Source: Daucus carota subsp. sativus
Lineage: Eukaryota; Streptophyta; Magnoliopsida; Apiales; Apiaceae
DNA length: 64,000 bases
Assembly: GCF_001625215.2 (NCBI RefSeq)
Contig: NC_030383.2
Location: forward strand, 52,448,380 to 52,512,379
Direction of reading: 5' to 3'
The notes below the pieces were generated by a model. It was given only the letters and a program-made list of their open reading frames with translations, ran no database searches and was not told the DNA's origin. The first letter of the stretch is position 1. Every line of letters begins with the position of its first letter. This document shows, piece after piece, positions 35,642 through 49,347 of this stretch. Position numbers and translations under genes: made by a program.

Positions 35642-36778
35642 AATGCTCATATACAAACCACTAAAATAAAAAATAAAATACAAACCAAGAGAAACTATAC
35701 ATAAATAACATCACCCAGCCTCTATATGTCATTATCCACTTAGGGTTCACTCTTGCCCCACTCAATCCACCCACGCTAGGACCTCACCTAGCGGAACTGA
35801 GGACACTTTTTCTGAAGAGAATATGTTTGAAAATTAAGATCCATTCTAAACCAAATTTAAACAATAAATTCATTTATTTTTTTTCTAAACAATCATGCAT
35901 TATAACAGGAAAATATTACCGCACGAGAATTCGGTGAAAATCTCTGAGGTTGAAAACTACCCTAGCTGAGACTATGTTGTAAACACTGAGAGATAAAACT
36001 AGTAGTATATCCTGCGCTGCTTGCTTGCACATTAACAAGCCTGAAAACTAAATCTGCTACAACAAACTAGAATTGGTACAAACTGCATTTAACAAATTAG
36101 TTCCGGAATGGCTCCGGGGGACCTGCATGGCTGCATCAATGCCAAACACGAAAATGCCCCGTCAAAGTTTTCGTATACACATAAAATATATTGATATTGA
36201 TACAGTTAGGCAAGTGGTATATATCGAATAGAGATAATATGTCAACATTGAGGATGGAATGTTTTTATCGTTATTTGTTACCAAGTCTTTTCATCCGGTG
36301 CAAAAGAGCACCAAGGTCTTTGGCACTGTACACGTAAGGCGCACGGTTTTTAGTCATATTTATTTGTCAATGTAACAATTTTTAATCAAATTGTTATTTT
36401 ATACAATTTTATATTTAAGTCTAAACAAAACTATACTAATAATAAGTCGTTTCAAGAATAATAAGTTATTTTCATTATTTCCAGTTTTTGTTTCAGTTAT
36501 AAATTGAAATGTGTATGGTTAATGCAACTTTAAAGTGGATTAACAAAAATATACATCGCCCATGGTCTTTTTCATTTATATTCATTTGAAAGTGTTAATT
36601 ATAACAGTAACAGCATGATGATAATAATAATCTGTACAAAACTTAAAAAATAATATACAAAATAGGATAATTTGTAGTTGTTTTCAATTACGTATCGTTG
36701 TTGATTACTGAATTACTTTTTTCAATGTATTGTTTTAAAAAATGAGAGACATACTAGCGTGAATCTTATTAACTCTAA
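35640..36778. other. Intergenic DNA
   Basis: No gene or element recognised. Confidence 0.4.
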
Positions 36779-37021
36779 CTAGTTTATAACCCGTGACATG
36801 CACGGGTGATTAATAATATTCGTAATTTATTGTCTATATTTTAAATTTAATTGAAATACAAATCGATCAATTCTATCCGATTTTTTAATTTTTTTGGGCT
36901 TAATTGATAATAAAAAGTCTTATTAAAATACGTTCTATATTAAGGAGACTCGTAAAATAATACAGACCGACTGATAAAACTCGACCGAACAATAAAATTA
37001 TTAATATTCCAATTCTAATAG

Positions 37022-37082
<61 letters not shown>

Positions 37083-37107
37083 TAAATAATATATAGTATA
37101 GTATAGA
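36779..37107 (-). mobile_element. Small non-autonomous Helitron
   Basis: This is a 329 bp element. On the minus strand the 5' end is A followed by TCTATACTATACTATATA (37107 down). The 3' end is hairpin CCCGTGCATGTCACGGG, then TTATAAA, CTAG (36782-36779) and host T. Both ends and the A/T insertion site fit Helitrons. It is non-coding and contains (TAA)n at 37022-37082. Confidence 0.85.
37022..37082. repeat. (TAA)n microsatellite
   Basis: About 20 TAA units inside the small Helitron. The sister copy near 34210 has a shorter run of about seven. Confidence 0.97.
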
Positions 37108-37427
37108 TCTATGATATTACTTTTAAAGTGATAACATGAAATAATTAAAAATAACATTAATGTATTTAGTTGAAACATATCATCGGTTGTATATTAATAA
37201 TTATATATAATAATATTTATATTTTTATTGTATGTTGCATGTGTAATAAAATCAGTTTTTTAGTTAGGAATTTGAAAAAGATAATGTGTTTTAGTTAAAA
37301 AGGGTAGTTGCTATGTTGTCCAATGTTATTTTTAGAAAATTGAGTTTTTTAGTTTAGAAAATATAAAGTAACAAGTTATGCAATATTATGTGAGCTCCCA
37401 AACATACTAACTTTTGGTTAGTAATAT

Positions 37428-37805
37428 CAGAAAGTATAACTCACTCTTTATACCAAAAAAAGTTCTCACTTATTACCCTATCTAAAATTTCAAACGATGA
37501 ACCTCTTGAATGTGAAGTATAAGAATATACGAAGAAAGTAGAAAAGCGAGTCGGATGAACAATGCAGAAGAGCGTTTTTCACTTTGAGAAACATCAATAC
37601 ACAAAGTAATGGTAAGGACCTTTAACTTCAGAAAGTATAACTCACTCTTTGCACCAAAACAATTTCTCGCTTATTACCCTATCTAAAATTTCAAACGATG
37701 AACCTCTTGAATGTGAAGCACAATAATATATGAACAAAGTAAAAAAGCGAGTCGGATGGACAACGCAGAAGAGCGAGTCGTACGAACAAAGCAGAAGAGC
37801 GAGTC
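37428..37805. repeat. Direct duplication, 201-bp period, plus short satellite
   Basis: About 145 bp starting CAGAAAGTATAACTCACTC (37428) recurs at 37629 with few changes (TCTAAAATTTCAAACGATGA in both). The second copy runs into a short array of roughly 27-bp units with GCAGAAGAGCGAGTC. No coding potential. Confidence 0.85.
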
Positions 37806-38059
37806 ATATAACATACAACAAAATAAAAAAGCGAGTGGTGCTGGTAACGTGTTATGTGATAATATATAATATAAAGGACTAGAAAGAGTTAAATAATAGA
37901 TTGAGGAATGAAAATCACTCTATTATTCATATATAAGTCTCGTTACACAAATATAAGATTACAAGTGTCAGTTACAAGTAAAGGCCAATGTCTAGCTAGT
38001 GAAATGTCAAATGGCATCCATGCAGATATATTATTTATAACAAATTCTTTAATCTAAAA

Positions 38060-38430
38060 AGTATTACAATCCCATCTTGAGCAATCCAACTTATATTAGC
38101 AGTGAAACTAGTACAATCACAATTGAACTTCACCTAAACATCATATGTTATAGCCTAATGTTCAGAATTATAAGTTGTATCAACTGATATTAGAGTAACA
38201 AATACTCCTAAAATATGAACAACTTTTTGTAATGAAAGGTAAGTTTTTACGATAGCCACAACCATTTCAGAATCGATACGAGTCTTACAAATATTCCAAA
38301 ATACCATATAAATCTCCGTCAGAAAAATTATTGAAACTTGTACTAAGACACACAAAAATATGAAAACATAATACACTAACATCCCAAAAAGATAAGTACG
38401 ACTAATAACCTTGATAACAAGGCACTCAAC
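38060..38430. repeat. Dispersed repeat, copy 2 (partner at 7060)
   Basis: Collinear match with 7060-7500. The minus-strand frame includes RIDSEMVVAIVKTYLSLQKV, related to the frame in copy 1. Class unknown. Confidence 0.55.
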
Positions 38431-39923
38431 AAAATCTCACTCAAAAAGATTAGATCAAGATTTTATTCAAAAACCGGTAAACAGAAGAAAGGATAAGAGG
38501 GTGAATGAGTTTAATTAGTGAGGTGATATCACGAAGGTGGAAAAGTGACGGTTAGAATTCTCATTGCGGGAATCGGCTCTTGAATATGCTCGTAAAAGCT
38601 AAATGAAATATAATAAATACAACGCTTAATCCAATCCCAAGTCCCAACAATCAATTTCAATAATACAGAAGTTAGGTGGGGTTTGCGGTTAGGAGTCATA
38701 TGATTTGGATGAACAGAGTCTCCGTTGGTCCATTATTATTCTTTTTCTTTTGCTAAATATTCTTGTGTGTATTGTAGTACTGTAGTACTGTAGTAATATA
38801 TTCTTAAACTTTCGTCCGTGAACATTGGTGGCATTTTGGTAATAAACACAACCTTTCAGGGCCAATACTGTAATTTCACATTACCTTCACAAAATGGTGC
38901 TGCACTTGCTGCAACCACAGTTCCAGATAGACATCCATATTAGTCTCCTGCATACAAATTAGTCTCTGCAGAGAGACAGAGAGAGTCAGAGAGAGAGAGG
39001 GAGAGAGAGAGAGTCTCTGTCCAAAAACAAAGGTGAGCTCTACATAATACAGACAGAAGAAAGTGTGTGTGTGCATCTACTGGGCCAATATTTTCAGAGA
39101 AATCTGCCTCGAAAGAAGCAATGCATCCCTCTGTTCACTGCTTAAATCTCATTTCATGTCTTTATGACCATCATTTTTAACATTTTCTCTACGACCCACC
39201 ACTACATTTCAAGTCTTTATGCTTCATTTGTTGCAACTCACAGGTAAATTCAACATTACCATTTTTGTGTGATTTATTATCTTTTAGTTATGTTACATTG
39301 CATATCTCGAGCTTTACATTCGTAATTCTTCTAAATGTATACATATGTTAATGTATGTATGCATATAAAAATTTGATCTTTCTTTCTCATATTTGCTGGG
39401 TCATTGGTGAATCTGAATTTTAAGCTACTAGGGTCAGTTTTTGTTTTTTTATTGCTTTTTATTTGGGTAAGAAAAGATGGGGTCTATGACAATCTTGCTT
39501 TTCTTTAGGGTAACAAAGTGAGAATCTTGTGAAATAATCTTCTGAAATTGTGTCTGTTGACTGATTTACCTTTTTTTATTTCATGTGCAGTTTAATTTCA
39601 TTTTTACCACAAGTCTTTTGATGATTTGACTTGGAGGGATCCCAGTTTCATCTTGATTTCTTGCAAGATCTGTTTTAGCAATTTGAAATTTAATAGTCTT
39701 GGTAATAATTCTGAGAATTTGATACAGTAGTGGTGGTAAGTACTAAGTACAGTCCAAGTTGCACAAGATTTTCTGGGGAATTTTTTAGCTGTATCCAAGA
39801 GCACTAACAAGACTTTGAAGGGTCATTTAAAGATTGTGGCTTTTTTGCCGGTTAAGTTGTTTGGGGGCATGGGTAGTGCTTGAAGTTGATACAGTAGTAA
39901 GTGTGGATTTCTAGGACTCAAAG
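38431..39923 (+). promoter_or_regulatory. MCA1 upstream region and 5' leader
   Basis: It contains a GA-rich tract (38968-39012). A likely leader intron runs from CTCACAG/GTAAAT at 39243 to GTGCAG at about 39590. The leader from there to the ATG at 39924 has no obvious coding frame. Assignment as leader is inferred from position and splice consensus only. Confidence 0.45.
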
Positions 39924-42866
39924 ATGGCAGCTTCTTGGGAACATTTTGGGGAGATTGCGAATGTGGCCCAGCTGACGGGTCTTGATGCTGTCCGGTTGAT
40001 TGGGCTGATTGTTAAAGCAGCTGCTACAGCTCGGATGCACAAGAAGAATTGCAGGCAGTTTGCTATGCATCTGAAATTGGTAGGCAACTTGTTAGAGCAG
40101 CTTAAAATTTCAGAACTGAAAAAATATCCTGAGACGCGCGAGCCACTAGAGTATCTTGAGGATGCATTGAGGAGGTCATACATTTTGGTTAATAGTTGTC
40201 AAGACCGGAGCTATTTGTACTTGCTTGCCATGGGCTGGAACATTGTGTATCAGTTCAGGAGGGCTCAGAATGAAATCGACCAATACTTGAAAATTATTCC
40301 ACTCATCACCTTAGTGGATAATGCTCGAGTCAGGGTACTTCCCGGACCTATTTTCTTTGGTTTGTTATTTTTTGAGTGAAGTCTTAGTGTTAAGTTGTCA
40401 TCCACTACATTTATATAAATATAATAACAAAAGAAACCCATATCAAGTTGACCAGAAAGAAATGCAGAAACATTGGCTGCTACATAAAGATCAATATCAT
40501 GTGTTTGTGTTTGTTTGTGTGTGGGATTCTGGTGTTTACTGTACTTTAGATTGCTCTTTAGTGCCTGTGATATTGCAGTTCTGAACTGTTCAGTTTGGTA
40601 AGGTGGGAGAGGTAAGAAACTAGAATAATCTACTTGGATCGATCTGTGTTCTGATGGTATCAGTCGATTGTTTAGTGTAATCAAATTTGAGGGGACTTTA
40701 TCAGTACTGGACTGGAATGATATAAAATACTAATTTGGGGGCTCTTCTAGGTAGTTAATTTTTGCTACTGTTACTTCTTAAAGGCAAATCACATACCTTC
40801 TTCTGCCAGCACCCCCATAGATTTCGGAACTTTCGAGATGCTTACCCATGTTGTATTGAATATGTAAAATTTCTTGGGGATTTTGATCTCTAAAATAGCA
40901 TGCTCAATACAGATTCTTCTGAAAAAGTAAAATCTATAGATCTAGTGTCTTCGTTCGTCCAACTAGCTTCAGTCACCTGACCTTCAGTCAACTATTATCG
41001 TCTTTTGCTGACGTCTAAAAGAATCAAGGATATATCATGCAGGAGATATCAAATTTTGTCGATTTTACATTTATGTCCACATTTGTAAGATATACACCTG
41101 GTTGCCACCTTTCTGTTTAATTTTCTTAGTCTAAAGTATATATAGCAGTTTAAGTTTCTCATAGATACCTGCAAATGCAACTCCAAAGTAGTGTAGTTTT
41201 CTTCCTCCAGAGAGTCTAGTTTTCAAACAAATTTGCATAATTCAATATTGCAGGAAAGACTGGAAGTAATACACATGGACCGATGTGAATATACGTTGGA
41301 TGAAGAAGACAAAAGGATTCAAGATGTCATTATGAAACCAGAACCCTCTAAACATGACACTGTTGTGTTGAAGAAAACACTTTCGTGCTCCTACCCAAAC
41401 ATGCCTTTTAAAGAAGCAATCAAAAAAGAAAATGAAAAGCTTCATCTAGAACTACAACATTCTCAAGCTCATTTAGATGTGAGTCAATGTGAAGTGATTC
41501 AGCATCTAATTGATGTTACAGAAGCAGTTGCAGTAAGTTCTCCACCAGAGAAGAATTTACCAGTCAAAAAGTCTATGATGCTGGAGCCTAGTTATTCGAA
41601 TGCTAGTAGCGTCAAGGATCATTACAATGACATATATACCAAAAAAACCGAGTCACGCTCAACTTCAAGGTTGGTTTTCTTGTACTTGAGCTGTTGGATG
41701 AAGATAGTGCATATATCAACTCTTTCTCATCTTGATTTGTACATGAACCAAAATCTTGTACTATAAACTGTAAGTGGTCTCTTATAGAGCTGCATACTGG
41801 CGACTAGAGGAAGATTGACCTGACTACTCAAATATGACAAAAAGAAAGAATGACAGAAAATATAATTGCTGCAACCTGCATCTATTTCTATGACTAACTT
41901 TTATTTATTTTGGGTGCTCTAGGTTCACAATGCTGATGTTTATGAGATGTTGAGGTTTATTTATCTTAAAGCTATTAACTATAGATGTATGTAATAATGT
42001 GGTTTTTGCAGAAACACTTCTTCACTTTCATCTGGACGTGATTTGCTGTCTAGCAGAGGATCACAGCGAAATGAAGATTGGAATGCAGATTTACTTGGCT
42101 GCTGTTCAGAACCTGCTCTGTGTATGTCTATTCTTTAATTTTAGTCCTCTTCATGCAGTGTCTTTAATTCGATTACTACCTGCCCCCTTATTCCCTTATA
42201 TTCGTTGTATCTGATATGTTATATAATTTTTTCACATGATTCTGTGATCTATATATAAAATTCCTCTGCATTTGGGTGGGGGAGAATGCGGTTGACCTGA
42301 GCAATAATTTGTTGGATAAATTTGAGAATTATGGGAGTAATATCATTAGCGGGTCGCCGGCTGCCATCAATATCTACAAGATATAAATAGTTCTTTCCTT
42401 GATTATGTGGCTTTATTTTTTCATCTTCTTTTCTAATCTCTGTTGCTCCAGTAGCGTTTACATGACAGTTCAGAATGTGGGCATGCATACAATGTACTTG
42501 ACTGTCCGCTAAGCTTGTTTTCTGTATCTTCCAGGTATGAAAACGCTATTTTTCCCTTGTGGCACATTTTCAAGAATTGCGAGTGTGGCAAATGATAGAC
42601 ACATATGTAAGCTGCTACATATAACTAGATACTTATTGAATGTTAGTTGTTATCTAATGAATGGCTACCGAGTCATTGTTATTGTCTTGTAAATTTTTGT
42701 TTGTTATTGCACCTTTTGGAATGATGTGTATTCTTCTTACTGTATATATTACATGAGTTACAAGTTAATTACAACCGTGGATTGTTATGAATATGCCATT
42801 AAATTAAACTTTGCAATCTATCTCATCAATAGAATTAGCCCCTTATGTGTCCCCAACTGTAAGTCC

Positions 42867-42913
<47 letters not shown>

Positions 42914-44630
42914 TTCTTTTGTCCAGTAAAAGAGAAGTATTCTGCTATCCTCTCCTATATGAGATCCCAGTGTATTGTGAATGCTTCTTGAGAACAAGTA
43001 GGCAGAGTGGCAAACACTTCTTGATTAAAAATCATTTACAGTGAGAAAAGGGTTTTCAACCTCAGTAAAGCTTCTCCTTGTTTTACCTATATATCGGGAG
43101 AATAGATAGGTTTTTCTCTTCTCGTTAAACTGCAGCAACTCAATTATTTTTGTGCATATATATAGGGTCTACACTCTACAGAAACTAATTTGGTGCTCTG
43201 ATGATTAGCTTCTGCAGAAGCTTGTAATGAAATGATGGCTTATTCATTGATATTGTCGTGCTGCTGTTATACATGCTGCGTGAGAAGAAAGCTTCGGAAG
43301 ACGCTTAAGATCTCGGTATAGCTCCCATATTCCTGATGCAAAATCATGTCCTTTCGTCAGTTCTGAACTTCGAGCTTGTTGATCATGATAGAGTGGTGGC
43401 TTCTGTTCCCCTTAGAAAGAATAATTGTGACAAACATTTCGCTCCCCTTCTTCGAAAGCATAGATGTTACAAACGTTCAAAATTCCTTTACTCTGCTGTA
43501 TCATTAGAAAAAATTTAAGTCTTATGCAGTATCACAGAGTCATACCTCTTCAATTGGCTAGAATCAATCTCTGTCTCTAACCTGTGCAATTTACTTGATC
43601 AAGTCTATATGACAATATTAGCTGGGATAAAAAAAACCTACTACAGTTTCGCTTTTTTATGTTTCATTTATAATTTTTCATTTCCTGGTCTGCTGATATA
43701 TTTTATTTAATAAGGTGCAAGTTTTAACATGTAAAGTGAGATTTCAATGATATGTTCACATCATTTACACGTTTGGTACCTGTGTAATGAGGTGTTCAGG
43801 CAGTCTAGACTAGCAAATACCGAAAGTATTGCATCTTGTTTATAATAGAACATTGTATGTTATATTTTAAAGGCCGAAATGACCACCAAATATACATATT
43901 TAATGATTATTTCAATATTCTTATATCTCTCTATCGAAATTCGGAAGCACCCCAATTAATATTTATGTTCGCAGTGGAAACATGACATCTTGTTGATCAG
44001 TTATCTATTCTCGCAGGGAGGGTTCTTTGATGATTTTCTCTCACATTTTATGTGTTGCTGCTGTGCTCTTGTACAAGAATGGCGAGAAGTAGAGAGTCGG
44101 GGAATTCATGGTATGTCTTTAGATCTCTAAATATATTTGCAGACCTTTTGTTGCATCAGCTCTAATACATATTTTCTCTGTTCAACATTATTTGCATGTT
44201 TAATGTTCTTGTACTTCAAGAAATCTAGGTTTCAGATTTAGCAAGGAAAAAAAATCCTGGTTTGAAATTTGATGTTAATTAAGTTATACATTGTTGTGTG
44301 AGAGTCAGCATCATAAACTGTTCTAGTATTCTAGGAAAGTGATTATTTTCAATGTTGAGCAGTCATACATAAATTCGCATTTGCAGAACACTTAAAACTG
44401 TTTCTGTTCTCCGAATGTTATGGAATATGTTAGTGTCACGAATGTATTTGTTAGTAAAATTCCACTTCGGTTGATGTGGCTGTTTGGGATTCTGAGTTGC
44501 TTCCTAGTTCCTACAACTGAACTATTAAAGTATCCGCATTTCGACTATAGTATATTCATCACGACCGAAATTTGCAGGTCCTGAGAAGGCAAAAACAAGC
44601 CCCCCACAATCTCAACACATGGAATCATAA
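39924..44630 (+). CDS. MCA1: MID1-complementing activity protein (MCA1-like Ca2+ channel)
   Basis: This is a plant-specific plasma-membrane Ca2+-permeable mechanosensitive channel family. Seven coding exons are seen: 39924-40334, 41254-41669, 42012-42121, 42535-42606, 43209-43315, 44017-44110 and 44578-44630. All are GT-AG with matching phases, giving 420 aa; Arabidopsis MCA1 is close to that length. The N-terminus has IANVAQLTGLDAVRLIGLIV (the single membrane segment), then RMHKKNCRQFAMHLKLVGNL and SYLYLLAMGWNIVYQF. Exon 2 begins ERLEVIHMDRCEYTLDEEDK and includes a coiled-coil stretch (KENEKLHLELQHSQ). Exons 3-6 form the Cys-rich PLAC8 domain: DLLGCCSEPALCMKTLFFPC, LILSCCCYTCCVRRKLRK and HFMCCCCALVQEWREVE. 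No defects are seen. Introns 3 and 4 carry no coding exon but include a (TA)n run. Confidence 0.96.
42870..42911. repeat. (TA)n microsatellite in MCA1 intron 4
   Basis: About 21 TA units. Confidence 0.97.
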
Positions 44631-45019
44631 GGCTGAAGCTTATGTTGTATAGGTTATAAACTCTATAGTCTATACCTTTCGGGGTTGTTGATCTTCTTTT
44701 AAACTCCATCAAGTACAGACGTTTTGTGTGTAAAGTTGCTTTCTGTGATTCTAAGATTCTACATAAGAATGTTTTAGGAAAGGAGTCGTGAAGTCGTGTA
44801 ACTCTTGGTTGTTATATTGTTCCACAGTTTATGGTATCTGTTATATTGTTAATCCTATGCAGAATGTTGTACTTATTTACTATCTATTGTAAACAACAGT
44901 ATGTAATTCATGACCTGGTTAAATGAAAGTAATAAAGCCATCTTACTCAAATCGAGTCAAATATTTATATGGTATAGAGCCTCGTTTCTTTTCTTTTCTT
45001 TTTTTCTTTTTTTGGTCGA
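44631..45019. other. MCA1 3' flank
   Basis: The 3' UTR and downstream DNA. AATAAAG at 44930 could be a poly(A) signal. No gene seen. Confidence 0.4.
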
Positions 45020-45390
45020 AAACAAACCCTTCTTCACAGGCTTCGTTAATTCTGCGACGCTTGGAACCGGTTGGCACGAACTTATGCAAAAAAATCTCTC
45101 ACTCGGTGTCATGGCTCTTTGTGAGACCCTCTCCAATACATCTGCTGCCAATATGAGCATTGCTGACTATATGAAGACTGTGAAAGCATTTCCGAGACTC
45201 TGGCTCTTGTGGGTTCACCAATGACAGATGATGAATTGATTCATTTGCGCTTAAAGGCTGGCTCTGAATAACAAGACTATTGACGCGGTCATTCGAGCTA
45301 GAGATTCACTTTTTTTTTAAAAGAGTTGCATGACAAATTAGCTGATTTTGAACTGATTTCAAATTCAAAAGGAACGAGGATAAAAATACG
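45020..45390 (+). mobile_element. Copia gag remnant
   Basis: Plus-strand frames show the gag order typical of Copia: W-HELMQKNLSLGVMALCETL, SIADYMKTVKAF, then in another frame ALVGSPMTDDELIHLRLK, IDAVIRARDS and ELHDKLADFEL-like. Two or more frameshifts. No LTR or pol nearby. Confidence 0.75.
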
Positions 45391-47334
45391 ATATTAACTT
45401 TTTGTAAAGTATATACACAAAGGTATATATAAAGGTATATAACGCGGAAAATCCCGGCTCCAACTTGTATCATTAATCAAAACTGTTATCAATAATATAA
45501 TTAATCAAATTTAGATACTCAAACCTAACAGCAGTCAAGCATCCGCTCGCAAGCGAATACTTAAGTCTACATTTTGGCACACCTATCAAACACAACAACT
45601 ATACATACGAAAACACGACTTCTTGTGTTTATATTACTAGCCTATAACCCGTGCGAAGCACGGGCGACCATATAATTTTAATATTAATTTATTAGAGTTT
45701 TTCATTAATTAAATAAAATGATATTAAATTATATTAATCGATTGGTTATATTCACTTTTGAAAGTTTGTCTTGTACAATATTTTTTCTATATTATAAAAT
45801 ATTAGTATAAGTAATCATTTCTTTTCCATATGTGAATGTTTTCTTAATATTAATATATGATAATGTGGTTTTTGATCAATATTACCTCATATTTTTCATA
45901 TTTCATAGTATAGCACACGGTACTATTGTATTTGAAAATTTTAGTTATATTAAAATATTGAGCTAAAATTTTTAGTTATTGGAAAAGAAATCTATCCATT
46001 TAAAAGTTTTAGTTATCAAAATATTTTTATTATTTATATGTGAATTTTTTTTCTTAATATCAATATATGATAATATTGGAAAATGTTACGACAATAAGGG
46101 CGATGCCTCCTTCCAAAGTTCTTTGTCAATAACTGTATTCTTGTTTCTGTAATGTGTGGAGAAGTGGCAAAGACTCAAGCATAAGATCAGTAATGGATAG
46201 GCTATTCATGCAGCAAAGATCCATATACCCCATGTTATATCAACTTGCATGTACACAGTTCATTCCTCTTGTAACTTTAATAACATACTGAGTTTTTAAG
46301 CAGCCAAAGATATGTATTATTGTTCCCCATATTAAACTGGATAACTCTATTAGAATTAGAATGACTCTTACCAATAATAATAATATTAAGTGTCTAAATC
46401 ACTTGCATTATAGGTCTTACATAAAAATGAATTAAAAGTAATTTTAAAATAGATCTAGATAGAAGTCAATGGATGGATTGTGGAAGATAAACCGAAAAAC
46501 ATCCCATGAGTAGAGCAGTTTTACCCTGAAAACATGTAAATTCATCCATTTGATCTGGGTGTGCGGAGTATCCCTTCAATTTATAATGATTGTCCTCATT
46601 TGATATAAAAAATATCAAATAGTTTAAGATAGAAGAATTTCTTAGAATGTAACACAAAGTTAGTATAATAAACTTATATCTCCGATTCTAGAATTTGTGT
46701 AAAGTATTTTGTAGAAAATATTGGAGAACTGACCACTGACCATTTACATCATATGCGACAAAGAATATACACTTCAAGACAATATTATCTTTATTAATAA
46801 ATAATTTTAATAAAATTAAGTTAAAATATATTATAATAGTTTCTCGGTCTCACCTAATCTAATACAATTAATTTAATGTAAAAACAAAACATAGATATTA
46901 TGTAGAAATATAATAATTTAAAAATATGATACTCTTTTTTCTAAATATTTAAATGGTATTTTTTTATTAGATAAAATAAGTTCATGTTAGACTTTAAATA
47001 TTTTTAATTTAGTTATAAGTTATAATTAATTACTTAATATGGAATTAATGTATTAAGAATAAGTCAATTTTATATATTTTTTTAAGTCACGTGTACACTT
47101 AGTAAACAAAACAATTTTTTTTATATATTTTGATATAAAAACTGATGCGAAATCTTTATCATTCTAAACACTTTATTTTTCATTTTTTTTAAATAATAGA
47201 TAGGCAAAAATATTATATCCATCCATTTCAACATTGTAAGCCCCTCTGCTAAGATTTTAATTATTATATTCTGAAAGAAGATTTCATACGGACAACAAAG
47301 TTTCTACAAAAAAGTTACCAGAAACCAGTTTACA

Positions 47335-47430
47335 GTCACGGGAGGATCACTGTATTCTATATTGGCAACATATACTGGTTCACCATTTGCAAGAGGTGCA
47401 GGATCTCCAGAATTCACAAAACGATCAACT
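47335..47430 (-). pseudogene. Exon-like fragment, unidentified
   Basis: One minus-strand frame reads GDPAPLANGEPVYVANIEYS then DPPVTVNWF. It looks coding but has no open context and no recognised family. Confidence 0.3.
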
Positions 47431-49238
47431 TAGACAACTTTATTAGCTAAATGTCCCCAACAGAAACAGAATATGTCTCTGAAACCTTGCTAGCTCCTCA
47501 ACTTGGACTCTTAGAAAGACAGCAGGATAAATTTCTCATGAAGTGTTCTCAACACATTGGACGGAATTCATCTCCTTGGCCTGCAAAAAGAAAAAGAAAA
47601 AAAGAAAGCCGGTCTCCTGCAGATGGACGGGGCTCTCTAAATTGCATAGTTAACTTATAAACTATTGATTCTACTTGTAAGAAACAATTAACTTCTTGCT
47701 TCTAGAGCATTTTAGACTCGGACAGGACCAAGCTCTGAGTCGACTTGAATAGGTATACTACCAGTTGAAACTTCAATGCTTGAAATTTGGCAATCGAATT
47801 CAGCATGTCAAGTAATTTTTGCACAGTTGTTGGTAACTATGGGTTCGAGGTTTGCCAAACAAATCAGAAACTTAATGGGTGTGGTTATATCCTAACTTTT
47901 CTGGATATCATCTGGAATCTCAAATAATTCCAAGAAATAAACTACTCTGATATAGGGGTGTAAATCCAGTAATATTAAAATCAACTCTCAGAACAGAAAT
48001 ACAGGTCAAACAGACTAACTTCAATGGATATCAGTAAAGATATTATAGGAGCTGGTTTTAGAATAAAGAGGAGTCATAATTTAAATTTAAAATAAAAGTT
48101 AAAGGAATTAAATTGTGATGCTATATGTTTGTTTACAGGAAAGCTACAGCCAGGGGATTCCAGAAACAGTATAATAGTACTCTTACAGGCATAAAAGATA
48201 GTTAACCGCTAAAGCTCAGTACTTTGAATTTGTATATCCTCGACTACACTTCGATTACTAATAAGATAATATGAAATCATGAAAAGTGAAAGAATGAAAA
48301 ACATAATTAGATGCAGTCAAGTAACCTTAAGTCTCAACATTACCAGTTGAGTAATAATAGCGATCTGGAACTATCTTCCTATACCATGATTAGCATCCAA
48401 GTGATGAAGCTGCTGGAATATAAATAACCCAACTTCGATACCTTTATTCCTTGTAAACAACAGGTGCAAGTGGTAGGAACTGAATGTCTCTGATGCTTAT
48501 ATCACCACATTGCCATTACTTTCAACCACTGGTAAACTACCGAATCCCTCGTAAAATACAAAATACAAAATCCAGGATTTTCCACTTCAGGTTTCTTCCA
48601 TATCTTAAGGCCACTAAAAAAAATTATCAACCTTACATGAAGTCTGAGTTCTATATCAGCTTAAATTTCTTTATAAATAGCATGAGTATTAACCACAAAT
48701 ATATATATATTCCTTTCATACATGTACATACCATTCTTCAAGTCAGTAGACGGAAATAGCAGACCGCACCAAACATAGTTACTATGCTTCTCCTGCAGTA
48801 CAGGAACTTTTCAGAAATTACTCGCTCTTTTTCCCAAAACATTCATGTTTAATCAATAGACTATCTCTTTAAAAGAATCTATATCTTTTAACATTACCAC
48901 AATCACAGACTAACTCTTAAGAAGAATTCAACTTGCAGAATCATACAGCAGATACCACATTCCCGGCAATTCTCAAGTTTATAACGCCCTCATATCCCAA
49001 AATGTCCATATCCATAAAATTAAACCAATATTATTACTGTTGAAAAAAAAAAGAACCCTAATATCCGAGGAAAAAATAATAAACAAATACAAATCCATCG
49101 ATGATGCAGCGTAGTAATTAGACACACAGAGCAGGAACATATCTCGGCATTCGTTTATACAAAATCAAATAACCAAAACAGTTGCTGTAAAATAATTGTA
49201 AGTCTAGAATTCAATAAAGAGGGATAGAATGAAGATAC

Positions 49239-49347
49239 CAGATTTCATGTCGACGCGCTCAACTCTCCCGTACTTGGAAAACAAACGCTCCAGGTCCGAT
49301 TGGCGAGTTTCGTACTCGAAATTTCCGCATAAAACAGGCCTACTCAT
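49239..49347 (-). pseudogene. First exon of an RS31/RS40-type SR splicing factor
   Basis: ATG at 49347 encodes [20 protein letters not shown] then [16 protein letters not shown] and ends at a phase-1 GT donor (49238). This is the start of the first RRM of plant-specific RS-subfamily SR proteins (RNP2 is VLCGNF). The second exon (expected to begin GFAFVYMED) and the RS-rich C-terminus were not found in the 3 kb downstream. It is therefore a single captured exon unless exon 2 lies beyond a very long intron. The frame is intact and the CT-rich leader of the donor gene may also be present. Confidence 0.82.

Noticed and set aside
36900..37178. Minus-strand frame with a run of Tyr
   Set aside because: It is the (TAA)n microsatellite read on the other strand.
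40265..40684. 139-codon minus-strand frame
   Set aside because: Overlaps MCA1 exon 1 antisense; no family and no splice support.
42249..42488. 79-codon minus-strand frame in MCA1 intron 3
   Set aside because: It looks somewhat coding (LVDIDGSRRPANDIT) but has no recognised family or splice context; left out as unsupported.
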